From: Garcia nutans
Lineage: Eukaryota > Streptophyta > Magnoliopsida > Malpighiales > Euphorbiaceae
Direction of reading: 5' to 3'
NCBI GenBank assembly: GCA_947685225.1
Contig: CANTUV010000031.1
Location: forward strand, 67,871,001 to 67,935,000
DNA length: 64,000 nt
The notes under the pieces were generated by a model. That model did not search any database. It was not told where the DNA came from and saw only the letters and a list, made by a program, of their open reading frames with translations. The position numbers and the translations under genes were made by a program. Shown one piece after another: positions 20,851-33,334 of the stretch; position 1 is the stretch's first letter, and each line of letters starts with the position of its first letter.

Positions 20851-23397
20851 GACTTTAGCTCTTTTAGCTGAACTGATCTTTTGTCTTTTGCATCTTCATT
20901 CTTTTAAGAGTTCTAATGTTTCATTCCTTTGTTCTTCCTTTCTGTAGAAATTCAGCTATTTTTAATTGGACCTTGTATCCTCTCCTTGCCCACCCGTGTG
21001 GCAAAATATTTATAACTGAGTTTGAAAATGTTTTGTATATAAACTCAAAAAATTGAAAAGGAGAAACTTTGCCCCATGTGTGGGCTCAAACCCATGTTTT
21101 TTCTATGCAGGCTCTGATTGATGTTCTTGTTGTCTAGTTCTTTGCACAAGCACACATTTTTTCTCTTTGCAAAATTACTGGAACTTTCTCAAGCAATGGG
21201 CCTTTTATGCCCCCCTAATTTGATATCTTCTTTTGATTCCTTACTCCATAGAGTGTTTGCTATTCACTTTGATAAAGAATAGATAATACAAGACAAGAAA
21301 GTGCGATGTGATATGCTCATGTATGCATGATATGCATGAATAATACTTATAGTTGTTCCATCGACTCACAGACTGAGGTGATCAACATAAGTGTTCTCAT
21401 TGGTTCCATTTTGACGCTTGTTCAAGTCTTGCATTAGAATGATAGTATGCTTCACATTTATGGCTTTTATCTTCAAGATGTTGAAAATATGAATAATGGA
21501 TATCCCAAGCAACAGAGTCAGGGATGCATCCATTTCAAACTATGTTTCAGCATGCCAGTTGGTAGCTTCTTCTTGACCTTGCCAATAATCATTTAATTTA
21601 CTTTGTCCAATGTATTTTTCGAGATTCGACAGTTCAACATACTCCCCTTAACTTGAAGGCTTTGTATGACAAAAACATTTTTGATTTTGAATTTTGAATT
21701 TTAATTTTGAAATCAAATGTTGGCTTTACCAAATCAATTTCAATGTACCACAGGACTTGATTTTTCCAAATTAACATATCTATAACATGACAACCCTAGT
21801 TACCGTACTAAACTCGGGAATCATTTTTATTTAAGCAAGAATTGTTGCACTTCTGATAGGCACATACACATTACTTGGCCAAAGGTCTCATTTGAGTTTA
21901 AATATTGTCTATCTCATATGTATGCTTATCCAAACTATCCCCACTAATAGACTCTACCTACCAAGAGAGATCAACGGGTCTTTGATAGGCTTGAAATGGG
22001 GTCTATGAGGGACATGGGTTAAAGTGAAGGCCATTTTGAGATTGGAGCTGGTGTGACACAAGGACAAACCTTCACACTACAAATTTCTTATTGGAACTTT
22101 AGGCAATTGGGAGCAATCTTTCTAGACTCCAAGTTCCTTCTATCTTCTTGGCATTAATCTGGATCTTGATTAGGACAATCTTTGTTTCTTTGCATAAAGT
22201 TTGGTACCCAAATTCATTTCTTTCCTTCTTCGCCCTTTCTGTCTTTTTATTTTTCTTACTCCTCCCTTTCTTTGAGCATTTTATCATTTTTGTCCTTCTT
22301 CCTTGTAGGACTATCAAGTACAGAACTTTTAAGAACTGAATGGTCTTTCTCCTTTCTCTTTGATTTTGATCGAATCTTTAGTTGGGTTGGATCAATTCAA
22401 GTCAAACCATCCTTATAAACCAAATGGAAGCCTTTTGTTGTCTTAGGTAAAAGAGAACTCAGTTGGCTTTTTGAACTATTTTGAGTTTTCTTTTCTTTTT
22501 TCTCTTTTTTTTCTTTTTTTTTTCTTTTCTTTTGTCTTTTTTTGTTTTCTTTTCTTCTATTTCTTTTTTCGGTTCTAGCTCTAAAAGAGTTGTCTTGTTT
22601 GTACCAACTTGGGCTTCCAATAATGGATAAGTGGAGTAACATAAATCTTTTGTAATAGGGATAAATCATTTGTTACTCTGATGTTGATGTTGATATATTG
22701 GAGATATTAGGAAAACTTCAACTACGCTTATGGTATTGAGAACTTCAACCACCCTTATGGTTTTGAGAACTTAAACTAGCTTTATGGTCTTGAGAACTTC
22801 ATCTATCCTCATGATTTGGACTAATCATTGTTTTCTTTAATCTTCTTGCTTCTTCATCTTAGTGATCATAAGACTTGCCAAAAGTATCACAACAGCTCAA
22901 GGCAGGTTGTTGGGGTTAAATGCCAATGAAAAGAAAGCTAAAATTTTATGAAGGCTCAAAGGGACAACTAGGGATTGATCTTTAATAAGGTGGATATTAG
23001 TTGTTGGCTAACCAAACAATGCCTAGATCATTTCTCCCTTAAATAAGCAGAGTTCAATTTCGCCTCGAAAGCTTGTCAAAGCATGTTCTAAGACTAACTA
23101 GGACCTAGACAAAGGTAATTATGCAGGAACCCTCTCTAAGTAAGTATACACAACTCAATGCTATAGAGCAATTCCCTCACCTGGTAAAGTCATTCAAGTC
23201 ATGATGCATAAATATATTAATGCATGAATTATCAAGCTAGATTCCTCATCGGTTGAAAACCAAAATGAACAAAGACCAACAAAAATTTTGATGAAAGTAA
23301 TTTATTCAAACAAATTTAAATTTGAAAAACACGATAGTTCCAATTAATGAAAGTAAAATTAAAAATCAACATTAAAGTTAAGGAAAGTTCGTTGAGT
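20851..23397 (-). other. 3' untranslated region of T2, Athila-like
   Basis: No gene recognised in 2.5 kb. It has a long pyrimidine tract on the plus strand (about 22478-22575), and a segment around 22860-23070 that is, inverted, closely similar to 1020-1105 of the Athila-like element at the window start (GGCATTGTTTG and CTAGTTGTCC-CTTTGAGCC in the same order). No counterpart of the T1 antisense ORFs was found. Confidence 0.55.
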
Positions 23398-23592
23398 TTA
23401 AGCTTCTTTTCCCTTCACATCTTCAGTATTTCCATCTTGAAAAGATGATAAAATAAAATCTTCTTCCAATCCTTTTCCCACCATGAAGGTTGCCGGTGGA
23501 GGTACTCTATTGAACCTTGGTAATGGATTGTCTTTGGTGTTGGGCTTATCCGACTCGGGTAGCTTGCCACTATCAATCAAATCTTGGATCAA
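23398..23592 (-). pseudogene. T2 gag C-terminal fragment
   Basis: Encodes a piece starting IQDLIDSGKLP, then a Pro-rich stretch NPLPRFNRVPPPATF, and stops at 23398-23400. The IQDLIDSG...NPLP string is typical of the C-terminal part of Tat-lineage gag. An upstream TGA and the loss of the sequence before it show that the gag middle was deleted. It is co-oriented with the gag N-terminus at 37139-37590. Confidence 0.6.
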
Positions 23593-24633
23593 TCACATTA
23601 CTCGATTCATAATACTTTCATGTGCAATTTTATTCATTTCACATAGCTTATGTATTGAATATACATTAAACCATCAATATCCAAATATTCTTTATCAAAT
23701 TCCATTTAAAACTTTAACTTTTCAACTCACTACTTCACTTAAACTTCAATTTGCCAAACTCATCTTTTCTTAATATTAACTTTAAAAACATCTTATATAT
23801 ATATATATATATACCATAAAGCAACATCAAAACATATAATTTTTACAATTATCAAGCTCATTTCAAGAATCTCAAATATCACATATTACCACCATCAACA
23901 TGAGCTTTCACAATATTCAAAGCATATCACATTTTTAACATTGAAAATTACAATTTTTGCATTAACATAACCATACAAACAACACCAATATGTCTTCTTA
24001 TTTAACCAACATGATCTCTTTTTCTTTTAAACAAAAACTTAACTTGATATACCCGAACCTTACATAATCACACTTTGTCTATACCAATCAATTCACTCAC
24101 TATTCCACCATACTCTTTTCATTTTAATAACATATTCTTCCATATTAACAATCCAACAATATTTCCTCTTTCTAGCAAACCCAACATAAACTCTATTATA
24201 AAGAGATTTAAAATATCGAGGAAGAAGTATATACTTTATTCTTGATTTTATTTTTCAAATCATTTTCAACTTTATTCTCCTATTCATTTCTTTATATTAC
24301 AATCACTTTTCAATAATCAATATTTCAAAATTTACTTTCCTTAAGTAAATTCCCATTCTTGAACTTACCAATTAAACTTGTACCAATTTTTCATATCATT
24401 TCTTTTTCCAACATTACTTTCATATAAAATCTTATTCACACACTATCATCCATCTCATGTAATTCAGATACATCACAAATCACATAATGCCACGTTCGAG
24501 ACCAACCTAGGTGTTAATGCATATGCATGTATTACCCATTTACATTTCAAAACTCTTCCTTTCAATTTTATTTAAACTTTTTTAAAACCTTTTTCCTTTT
24601 TAATTCCTCTTAGGCCGAGAATCTCGAACCTAA
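23593..24633. other. AT-rich remnant between T2 gag and Tekay LTR L1
   Basis: About 1 kb without recognisable coding. It is probably what is left of the internal region belonging to LTR L1 after a large deletion, because a PBS for L1 follows at 24634. Confidence 0.4.
23794..23813. repeat. AT dinucleotide microsatellite
   Basis: Ten TA units in the remnant region; no function inferred. Confidence 0.9.
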
Positions 24634-24645
24634 GCTCTGATACCA
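24634..24645 (-). other. Primer binding site (initiator tRNA-Met) of the L1 element
   Basis: Minus strand TGGTATCAGAGC, the standard plant initiator tRNA-Met complement, lies a few bases from the end of LTR L1. Confidence 0.85.
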
Positions 24646-25013
24646 AAATAATTGTAACACCTCAATGCTCCATATAAATACTATACATATACCTTGTATA
24701 CATACAGTAAGCATATAAAGTATAAGGATGTCACTTTTCGTTACACTTTAAAAACCTTTAACTGAGTTCAAATCATATCTTTCATAAAGTATTTCTTTTA
24801 ATGATCTTATACTTAAATATAATAATAATCTTGTCTTTAACAAAACTTCATTTATACATATGAATACATTCTTGTAGTAAAATACAGCATAATTAAATTA
24901 TAAATGTATGCAACACACTCTAGTTGGTCTCAGAACACACTTACCTTACTCGTGGCATACCGATTGACTTTTAGATCAACCACCTATTCACCTACGCGAT
25001 TTACATAACCACG

Positions 25014-25031
25014 CTAAGCTAAAAAGCTTAG
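25014..25031. other. Conserved LTR hairpin in L1
   Basis: CTAAGCT-AAAA-AGCTTAG, the counterpart of CTAAGCC-AAC-GGCTTAG in L3 and L4; the closing pair changed on both sides. Confidence 0.75.
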
Positions 25032-25497
25032 TAGTACAAAGAAATAATTTAAAATATATATTTCAAATAAATCATATTTCATATATTAACATCATGTATT
25101 ACCATTTTCTTATCATATTTACCCTTTTTAATGCACTCTCTATATATTTCCACCATTCTCATAATATATATATATATATACTCCTATACATCATTCCAAC
25201 AAATCATAATTCAATGATTTAACAAAACCTTAATAATGCTCACAATTTCCACATCCATAAACATTTTACACATCATATTATGTTTTCATCAACTCATCAT
25301 TCAACATAGCTTCTCAAGCCATATTCACTTTCAATCATTTACTTATGTATTGTATACATCTCATTCCATGATTATCATCATATATCACATAATGTTATAT
25401 TTCATTCCATAATTCACATTAAAACAACGACATGCATGGGCCCACAAGACACTAATATGCCATTCAACTTTCAGAGTTGATGTTTTGGTTTAATTTT

Positions 25498-25745
25498 CTC
25501 ATTTATCATTATCCCAACTAGGCTTCAAGGATTAGGTTCAACCAAGCTTCAAGGGGAACAAAGCATGCTAAGTATCAACCCAACTTGGCTTCAAGAACCA
25601 ATCCAACCTAGCTTCAAGGGTTGTAACATCTCAATTAGGCTTCAAGGACTAGACCCAACCAAGCTTCAAGGGGAGTAAAACATGTTAAACTTCTACCCAA
25701 CTTGGCTTCAAGGATCAAGCCCAACCTAACTTCAAGAGATTGTTA
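25498..25745. repeat. GGCTTCAAGG repeats in the Tekay LTR
   Basis: About eight imperfect units of (A)CTAGGCTTCAAGG / AAGCTTCAAGGGG at roughly 25-35 bp spacing. The block is present in L1, L2 (from 27823), L3 (from 35240) and L4 (from 48680). Confidence 0.8.
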
Positions 25746-26454
25746 CTATAGGCATGCCACCAACAACAAACTCTGAAAATGGAATAACACATTAGCCACA
25801 CAATTCATTTATTATTTCATTATCAATTCCATTCTCAATTCTCATCATTATCTAGGCAAACATGCCCCACTTGTTTCAATTGAATCATCATAACCAATCA
25901 CAATGGCTTCACATGTCATTTGAATTATCATAGCCAATCACAATGGCTTCACATGTCATTTGAACTATATCTCAATTCACATTACAACACTTCATCATTC
26001 AAGTATACATAATCAATTTCATTGAACATATAGACAATATGTCCATTTATTTCATTGCAATCACTATTACCAACCATAATGACATCACATTTCATCACTT
26101 CTCAAGGCACATTAATATAATTCATCATTAAAATATTTATCATAACCAAATGCATTGCACATACCTTTTTGAATGATCACCATAGCTTTCACACTATACA
26201 ATTAATAACATTAGTCACATTGTATTAACCATATAATAAATTACTTAACATTGTTGTAGGTCACAAAATCATATAAAAGAATGCATCTATGTAAGTTGTA
26301 CTTACCTCAAGAACTACTCCCATTAATCTATACACTTCCTCTTCCAAGAGTTTTCACATTAGGTTAGTGCAACATAATCTCTTCCAAACCTAATCCAAAG
26401 ATAATTACACCCATAAGAAATAAGAATGATGACTGACTAGGGCAAACACAACAC

Positions 26455-26735
26455 ATGACACGCTCACCAACACGGGCGTGTTCCTGATCGTGCCCTAAAC
26501 CAACAATACAGAAGCTTTGACACGCTCAGTAACACGGGTGTGTTAATGGACGTGTCATTCATTCTGCCTCACAGAAACATTGACACGCCCAACATCACGG
26601 GCGTGTTCATGGCCGTGTCAATTACTTTTTCTCACAGTAGCTATGACACGCTCAGTAACATGGCCGTGTTAATGGTCGTGTCGCAAACATCCAACTCAGT
26701 ACCATTGACACGCCCAACATTGTGGCCGTGTCAGC
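26455..26735. repeat. GACACG...CGTGTC palindromic tandem array in L1
   Basis: Five units of about 63 bp, each with an outer GACACG...CGTGTC inverted repeat and an inner ACACGGGCGTGT-type palindrome, joined by linkers ending in CACAG-like sequence. Confidence 0.85.
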
Positions 26736-27034
26736 CAAAAATCATGAATTTGAACTCTCATCCATGAAAACACAAACACTTCAAAACTCATACTTCATCA
26801 CCCTTAATCAACATCTTGGTTATATTCATCAATTACCTATCAATTTAACACTTATATCACTTCAATATATCATAATAATAATCATTATATACACCACCAT
26901 ATATCAACTACTCAATTTCCCCAATTCATTCATATGAAACCCTTACTCAATAATTTCAACAATTCATCATCATCCTCACAATTAACCATATTATCTCACA
27001 ATTAACCATATTATCATCATCTAAAATCCAATTC

Positions 27035-27063
27035 CACACACACACATATATATATATATATAT
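27035..27063. repeat. CA/TA microsatellite in L1
   Basis: A CA run passes directly into a TA run. Confidence 0.85.
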
Positions 27064-27346
27064 TTCAATCTTTCATTATCATCATCATCACACATCAATC
27101 ATATCAAATCCAAACTCAAACAATAGAAATCAATACAAGGAAATGAATACTTACTTGACTATTATGTCAAATCTTCAATAACCATCTTCAATTCTCTCAA
27201 AACCCATTAGAATTTGGTGTATATGTAGATAAAATCACCTCTCTTTCTCTCTATCCCTCTTTCTCTTTCTCTCTCTCTCGTCCAAGAAGAAGAAGAAGAT
27301 GAAGAAGATGAAAAGAAGATCTTTTCTTCTTTTTCTCATGCTTATC

Positions 27347-27366
27347 ATATATATATATATATATAT
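27347..27366. repeat. AT dinucleotide microsatellite in L1
   Basis: Uninterrupted alternating AT; no further role seen. Confidence 0.9.
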
Positions 27367-27759
27367 TAATAATTAAATACCTTCAAATCTTCACCATACA
27401 CTTGTCACTCTTTGACTTTCTTTCTTCTTTTTCTTTTAATTATTATTATTATTAATTAATTAAGCTTACTTTCCCACACCACTTTATACCTCATGTATAT
27501 GTGATGTATATGTTGGTATATGTATATTTCTTATATAACACTTTTATATTCCCATATATTTTCCCAAATACCATATATACATATTATCCTTACATATATT
27601 ACCAACATATCTTCTCACAGCTACTACTCCAATGTACACCAAAATCGGGGTATTAAATTAATTCGTTACTCTTCTTTTGATTTTCAATAGACATTCACAT
27701 TAAATCCATACACAACAATAATTACTCCAAACTTTTAGGGTATATTTTGGGATATTACA

Positions 27760-29722
27760 CCATTCAACTTTCAGAGTTAATGCTTTGGTTTAATTATCAC
27801 ATTTATCATTATCATTACCCCAACTAGGCTTCAAGGATTTAGGTTCAACCAAGTTTCAAGGGGAACAAAGCATGCTAAGTATCAACCCAACTTGGCTTCA
27901 AGAACTAATCCAACCTAGCTTCAAGGGTTTTAAAATCTCAATTAGGCTTCAAGGACTAGACCCAACCAAGCTTCAAGGGCAGTAAAACAAGTTAAACTTC
28001 AACCCAACTTGGCTTCAAGGATCAAGCCCAACCTAACTTCAAGAGATTGTTACTATAGGCATGCCACCAACAACAAACTCTGAAAATGGAATAACACATT
28101 AGCCACACAATTTATTTATTATTTCATTATCAATTTCATTCTCAATTCTCATCACCATCTAGGCAACATGCCCCACTTATTTCAATTGAATCATCATGGC
28201 CAATCACAATGGCTTCACATCTCATTTGAATCATCATAGCCAATCACAATGGCTTCACATCTAATTATGTCTCAATTCACATTATAATACATTCTCAATC
28301 AAGTATACATAATCAATTACATCAAATAACATTATCTAAAGAATCATACTTCAATCATCTCAATTCACATTTTCAACATACATCTTACAAAGTTCACATT
28401 ATGCAAAACATAACATTATTAATATGCAATAATGCAGGGTAGGGTTTGTACTTACCTCAAATCCAACTCTCATCAATCTATACACTTCCTCCTCCAAGAA
28501 TCCTCAATACTTAGATTAGGACAATTCAACTCTTCTCAAAACCTAAACTAAAGTTGACGATACACATGAGATACTATGGATAAATACCAAATAGGGCAAA
28601 CTCTACATATGACATGCTCAAAAACACGGACGTGTCCCTGACCATGCCCTAAACCCACAACACAGAAGCTTTGACACCTTTACTACCACGGGCGTGTCAC
28701 TGAACGTGTAATACATTCTGTCTCATAGAAACATTGACACATCCAACAACATGGACGTGCTCATGGCCGTGTCAATTCCTCACCAACACAGTAGCTATGA
28801 CACGCTCAGTGACATAAGCGTGTCACTACTCGTGTCACCCATCCAAGAACACAGAACCATCGACACGCCCAAAGACTTGGCAGTGCGCATGGGAGTGTCA
28901 GGCCAAAAATCCAGATTCTGGCAACAACAACACTTTATCCAACAAATCACTTCCTTTCACCAAAATCCACTTCAAACAAACTTAGCTCAACATACCCAAG
29001 AACCATAACAAACTTGCAAAAACACCAAAACAACTAAAAACATACATCCAACACAAATTAAAATCATCACCACAAACCCAAAACACACCCATAACACATC
29101 CTCTTCCAACAAGCTTACTCTTTTCTTCAAACCAACCCCAAAATCCAAAATCAATAGAATCCAAACACTCATAAACACACCACAATCAAACACACTCCTA
29201 CAATCAACAATAATCCATCAAACTCAAACACAACTCCAAATAAAATAAAGGAGATCAAGAGAGAACTTACCAACAAAGATGAAATTTCTTGAATTTCCAA
29301 CTTAGTTACTTGAATCACCTTTCAACTTTGAGCTTGGAACACAAAACTCTCTCTTGCTCTCTTGTCTTGATGATGCCCGGCCAACAATGGAAAAGAAAAG
29401 GAAATGAAGAAGAAATGAAGACAACAAGTCAAACACTTATCTCTTTAAACCTCCACCAAGTCATTTTAATATTAAAATAATCCAAATCAATCTCATCCAT
29501 TCATAATTTCCTTATTAATTAATTCCATAAATCATAACATAAATATCTCCTTCCACTAACTTTCTTTGACTTTGACTTGGGTATATGTTGTATATATTTT
29601 CATATAAACAACATATACACTCTCTTTATAAATCTTTTCTCTTTCCAAAGAAACATATACATTAAATCCAATTATAACAATAATTATACCAAAACTTCTA
29701 GGGCACACTTTGGGATATTACA
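27760..29722 (-). mobile_element. 3' LTR of Tekay-1 (L2), truncated
   Basis: 1963 bp aligning with L3 from 35175 to 37138 (1964 bp). The part equal to 34593-35174 is absent, and the break abuts the end of L1. The right end TTGGGATATTACA is next to the polypurine tract. Confidence 0.9.
28610..28900. repeat. GACACG...CGTGTC array in L2
   Basis: Five units, more decayed than in L1 (for example TGACACCTTTACTACCACGG), with the same roughly 63-bp spacing. Confidence 0.8.
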
Positions 29723-29740
29723 ATTCTCCCCCTCTAAAAA
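29723..29740 (-). other. Polypurine tract of Tekay-1
   Basis: Minus strand TTTTTAGAGGGGGAGAAT precedes the LTR start TGTAATATCCC; identical in Tekay-2. Confidence 0.85.
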
Positions 29741-29768
29741 GAAATTTCGTCCTCGAAATTACCTGATC

Positions 29769-30980
29769 TCAAGTTCGAAATAGTTGAGGATATTGATCTC
29801 GCATTGATTGCTCACTCTCCCAATTTGCCTCTTCTCTACCATGATTCTTCCAAAGAACTTTCACCAATGGCACTTTCTTATTTCTCAACTCTTTTACTTC
29901 ATATGCTAAAATAGCTACTGGTTCTTTTTCAAAAGTCAGATCCGAACTCACCTCAATAGATTCAATAGACAGAACATGAGATGGATTTGATTTGTAGCTC
30001 CGTAACATAGAAACATGGAAAACATTATGGATTCTATCCAATTCAGGCGGTAAAGCAAGTCGATACGCAACTGGTCCAACTCTTTCCAATACCTCGTAAG
30101 GTCCAATAAAACGATGACTCAATTTTCCTTTACGACTAAATCTTAAAATCTTTTTCCAAGGAGACACTTTCAAAAATACTTTATCTCCAATATTAAACTC
30201 TATGTCTCTCCTCTTCAAATCTGCATAAGATTTTTGTCGATCTGAAGCCGCTTTTAACCGATCCCGAATTATCTTCACTTTCTCTTCAGTCTCTTTAACC
30301 AAATCGGGACCAATTAACTTGCCCTCTCCAATTTCATTCCAACATAAAGGTGTTCTGCATCTTCTACCATACAATGCCTCAAATGGTGCCATACCAATAC
30401 TGAATTGATGACTGTTGTTGTAAGCAAATTCCATAAGTGACAAAAATTTGTCCCAACTTCCAGAGAAATCAATGACACAGCTTCTCAACATATCCTCAAT
30501 AATCTGTATCACTCTTTCTGACTGCCCATCTGTCTGTGGATGAAAAGCAGTACTAAAGTGTAATCTAGAACCCAATGCACCATGCAAACTCTTCCAAAAC
30601 CTTGAAGTGAACCGGGGATCTCGATCAGACACTAAAGAAATTGGAACTCCATGCAACTTCACTATCTCGTTGATATACAGCTCAGCCAATTTCTCAAGAG
30701 AATAGTCCATTCTAACAGGAAGAAAATGAGCTGTCTTTGTTAACAGATCAATAATCACCCAGATAGCATCGTGCTTCCTCTGAGTCAAAGGCAAACCCGA
30801 TACAAAATCCATTGTTACTCTCTCCCATTTCCATTCAGGCACTGTTAAAGGTTGAAGTAACCCTATTGGAACTTGATGCTCAGCTTTCACCCTCTGACAA
30901 GTGAGACACTTGGATACAAATTCCACTATGTCTCTCTTCATACCATACCACCAGTAGTGTTGTTTCAAATCATGGTACAT
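29769..30980 (-). pseudogene. Tekay-1 integrase with C-terminal chromodomain
   Basis: 403-codon frame: CC part of the zinc finger (CLTCQRVK, residues 28-35), catalytic core with TMDFVSGLP, SDRDPRFTSRFW and QTDGQSERVIQ (D, D, E all present), a GPYEVLERVGPVAYRL GPY/F module, and a final chromodomain-like segment VKVLWKNHGREEANWE before the end. Chromodomains direct Tekay-type elements to heterochromatin. The frame is shifted relative to the RT frame upstream, with the break just before residue 1, after the His half of the zinc finger. It is therefore not expressed as part of a polyprotein, although the integrase segment itself is open. Confidence 0.9.
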
Positions 30981-31210
30981 TTTTGTACTACCGGATGCAT
31001 AGCGAAAACCGATTGATGTGCTTCTTCTAAAATGATCTTTCTCAAACTATCATCATCAGAAACACACAACCTATCCTTGAACCAAAGACTACCATCACTT
31101 TTCACATGAAAATCTCGGCTCTCCCCATTTCAGCAATCTGATACAATCTTCTGAATTTTCTCATCCACCAATTGAGCCTCCTTTATCTGATTCAACAATA
31201 TTGGTTTCAA

Positions 31211-33175
31211 CTATAGCTGAGCCAATAATGCACCATCATCACATACTTCAAAACTAGCATGCAACGCTCTCAATTCAACAAGCAACAAGAGCGAATAAAC
31301 AACCAAACCTGCCAAAGTTTTCCGACTTAAGGCATCAGCAACTACATTCGCCTTACCAGGATGATAATCAATCAAACAGTCGTAGTCTTTAATCAGTTCT
31401 AACCATCGCCTCTGCCGAAGATTTAGCTCCTTCTGAACACCCAAATATTTCAAACTTTTATGATCCGTAAAGATAAAACATTTCTCCTCATACAAGTAAT
31501 GTCGCCAAATCTTCAAAGCAAACACTATAGCTACCAACTCCAAATCATGAGTCGAATAATTAAGCTTATGCGGCTTCAACTGCAGAGAAGCATAAGCTAC
31601 AACTTTACCCTCTTGCATCAAAACACATCCTAAACCATTATGTGAAGCATCATTATAAATCACATATGGTTTATCTTCCACAGGTAAAGTAAGAACAGTT
31701 GCTTGAGTCAACATTTCTTTCAACTGCTCAAAGCTAGCTTGACACTGGTCCGTCCACACAAATCTAACTCCCTTCCGAAGCAATCTGGTGAGTGGAGTAG
31801 CTATCAAAGAAAAACCTTTCACAAACCTTCGGTAATAGCCTGCCAAGCCTAGAAAACTTCTAACTTCAGTCACTGACTTTGGTGGACTCCAATTCAAAAT
31901 AGCTTCAACTTTACTTGGATCGACTCTTATACCATCTGCTGAAACTATATGACCTAGAAAAGTAACTTGGTCAATCCAAAACTCACACTTCGATAGCTTA
32001 GCATACAACTGCTTCTCTCTCAAGATCTGTAATACAATCCGTAGATGCTTGTCATGCTCCTCCTTATTACGTGAATACACCAAAATATCGTCAATGAAGA
32101 CCACTACAAACTGATCTAGATAGGGTCTAAACACTCTATTCATCAAATCCATGAAAGCTGTAGGTGCATTCGTTAATCCAAAAGGCATCACCAAAAACTC
32201 ATAATGCCCATATCTTGTACGGAAAGCTATCTTAGGAACATCTTCAGCTCTAACCCTCAACTGATGGTACCCTGATCTCAAATCTATCTTGGAAAACACT
32301 GCTGCTCCTTTCAATTGATCAAAGAGATCATCAATTCTAGGCAAAGGATACTTATTCTTAATAGTCACTTTGTTCAATTGCCTATAATCAATGCATAACC
32401 TCATAGTACCATCCTTCTTTTTCACAAACAACACAGGAGCTCCCCAAGGAGAAACACTGGGGCGAATAAACCCTTTATCCAACAACTCCTGTAACTGCAC
32501 CTTTAACTCTCTCAATTCAGCAGGTGCCATTCTATAAGGAGTGATAGAGATGGGAGTGGTACCAGGTAACAAATCAATACCAAACTCAACCTCTCTCTCA
32601 GGGGGTAACCCTGGCAACTCCTCAGGAAACACATCCGAAAAATCTGCAACTGTGGATATTTTATCAAGTTGAGAACCTACTACCCTAGTATCCACAACAT
32701 GAGCAAGATAAGCTTCACACCCTTTTCTAATCAACTTTTTAGCTGTTACAACTGATACAAACAAGGATGCAAGTTGTCTCTGCTCACTAGATACTATCAC
32801 ATCCCTACCATCACTGGTTCTCAAGGTGACACATTTCTTTTGACAATCTACCACAGCTCCATGCTTAGACAACCAATCCATGCCTAAGATCAAATCATAT
32901 TCCTTAAAAGGCATTTCAATTAAATCACCAAGAAACTCCTCACCTTGCACTACCATTGCACTATCACGATGAACCTTACTCACCACAACACTATGTCCTA
33001 AAGGATTTGTCACCATGACATCAAATCCTAAGGACTCTAAATGCAATTTAGATACAGGTAAAATGAATGCACTTATGTATGAATGAGTAGATCCTGGATC
33101 AATCAAGGCAAGAATTGAAATGCCAAATAAAGAGAATGTACCCGCTATATCTGCTGAAGCATCCGGCTGCCTCTA
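31211..33175 (-). pseudogene. Tekay-1 protease, reverse transcriptase and RNase H
   Basis: Open from about 33106 to a TAG at 31211-31213 (CAG in Tekay-2). It starts with protease (LALIDPGSTHSYI, Pro where most have Ser/Thr after the catalytic Asp), then the RT core with YPLPRIDDLFDQLKGA, the FIDDILVYS active site and FLGLAGYYRRF, then RNase H from YVIYNDASHNGLGCVL to ADALSRKTLAG. A TAG at 33173-33175, CAG in Tekay-2, separates it from gag. It copies the element RNA into DNA in cytoplasmic particles. All catalytic motifs remain recognisable; only nonsense changes disrupt it. Confidence 0.9.
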
Positions 33176-33334
33176 CATCACATATACTCTCTGAGAAGAT
33201 CCGGCCTCATCTGGCCTACTGCCTCTAGATGTCGATCCTCCCCTCTGATTAAACCCAGGTCTACCACCTCTACTGAAACCTCTGCCCCCTCGACCTCCTT
33301 TACTAACACTAGGTCGAGAAACTGCAGTATCAGT

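Larger units (their letters stand above)
24653..27759 (-). mobile_element. Tekay/Del-type LTR L1 (5' LTR of a mostly deleted element)
   Basis: Plus-strand ends TGTAACACCTC and GGGATATTACA (3107 bp); on the minus strand it starts TGTAATATCCC. It is diverged from and longer than L2 and L3 but shares the CATTCAACTTTCAGAGTT block and the GGCTTCAAGG repeats. Its right end directly abuts truncated LTR L2 with no visible spacer. Confidence 0.8.

Noticed and set aside
22397..22669. Lys/Arg/Glu-rich minus-strand frame
   Set aside because: Translation of a pyrimidine-rich simple-sequence tract.
24634..24660. tRNA gene near the TGGTATCAGAGC motifs (also 34574 and 57140)
   Set aside because: Only the 12-base primer site next to an LTR end; no cloverleaf.
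28982..29193. Cys/Trp/Val-rich minus-strand frames, also at 36349-36608
   Set aside because: Present in both LTRs of Tekay-1 in U3; overlapping frames and no family; a shadow of LTR sequence.
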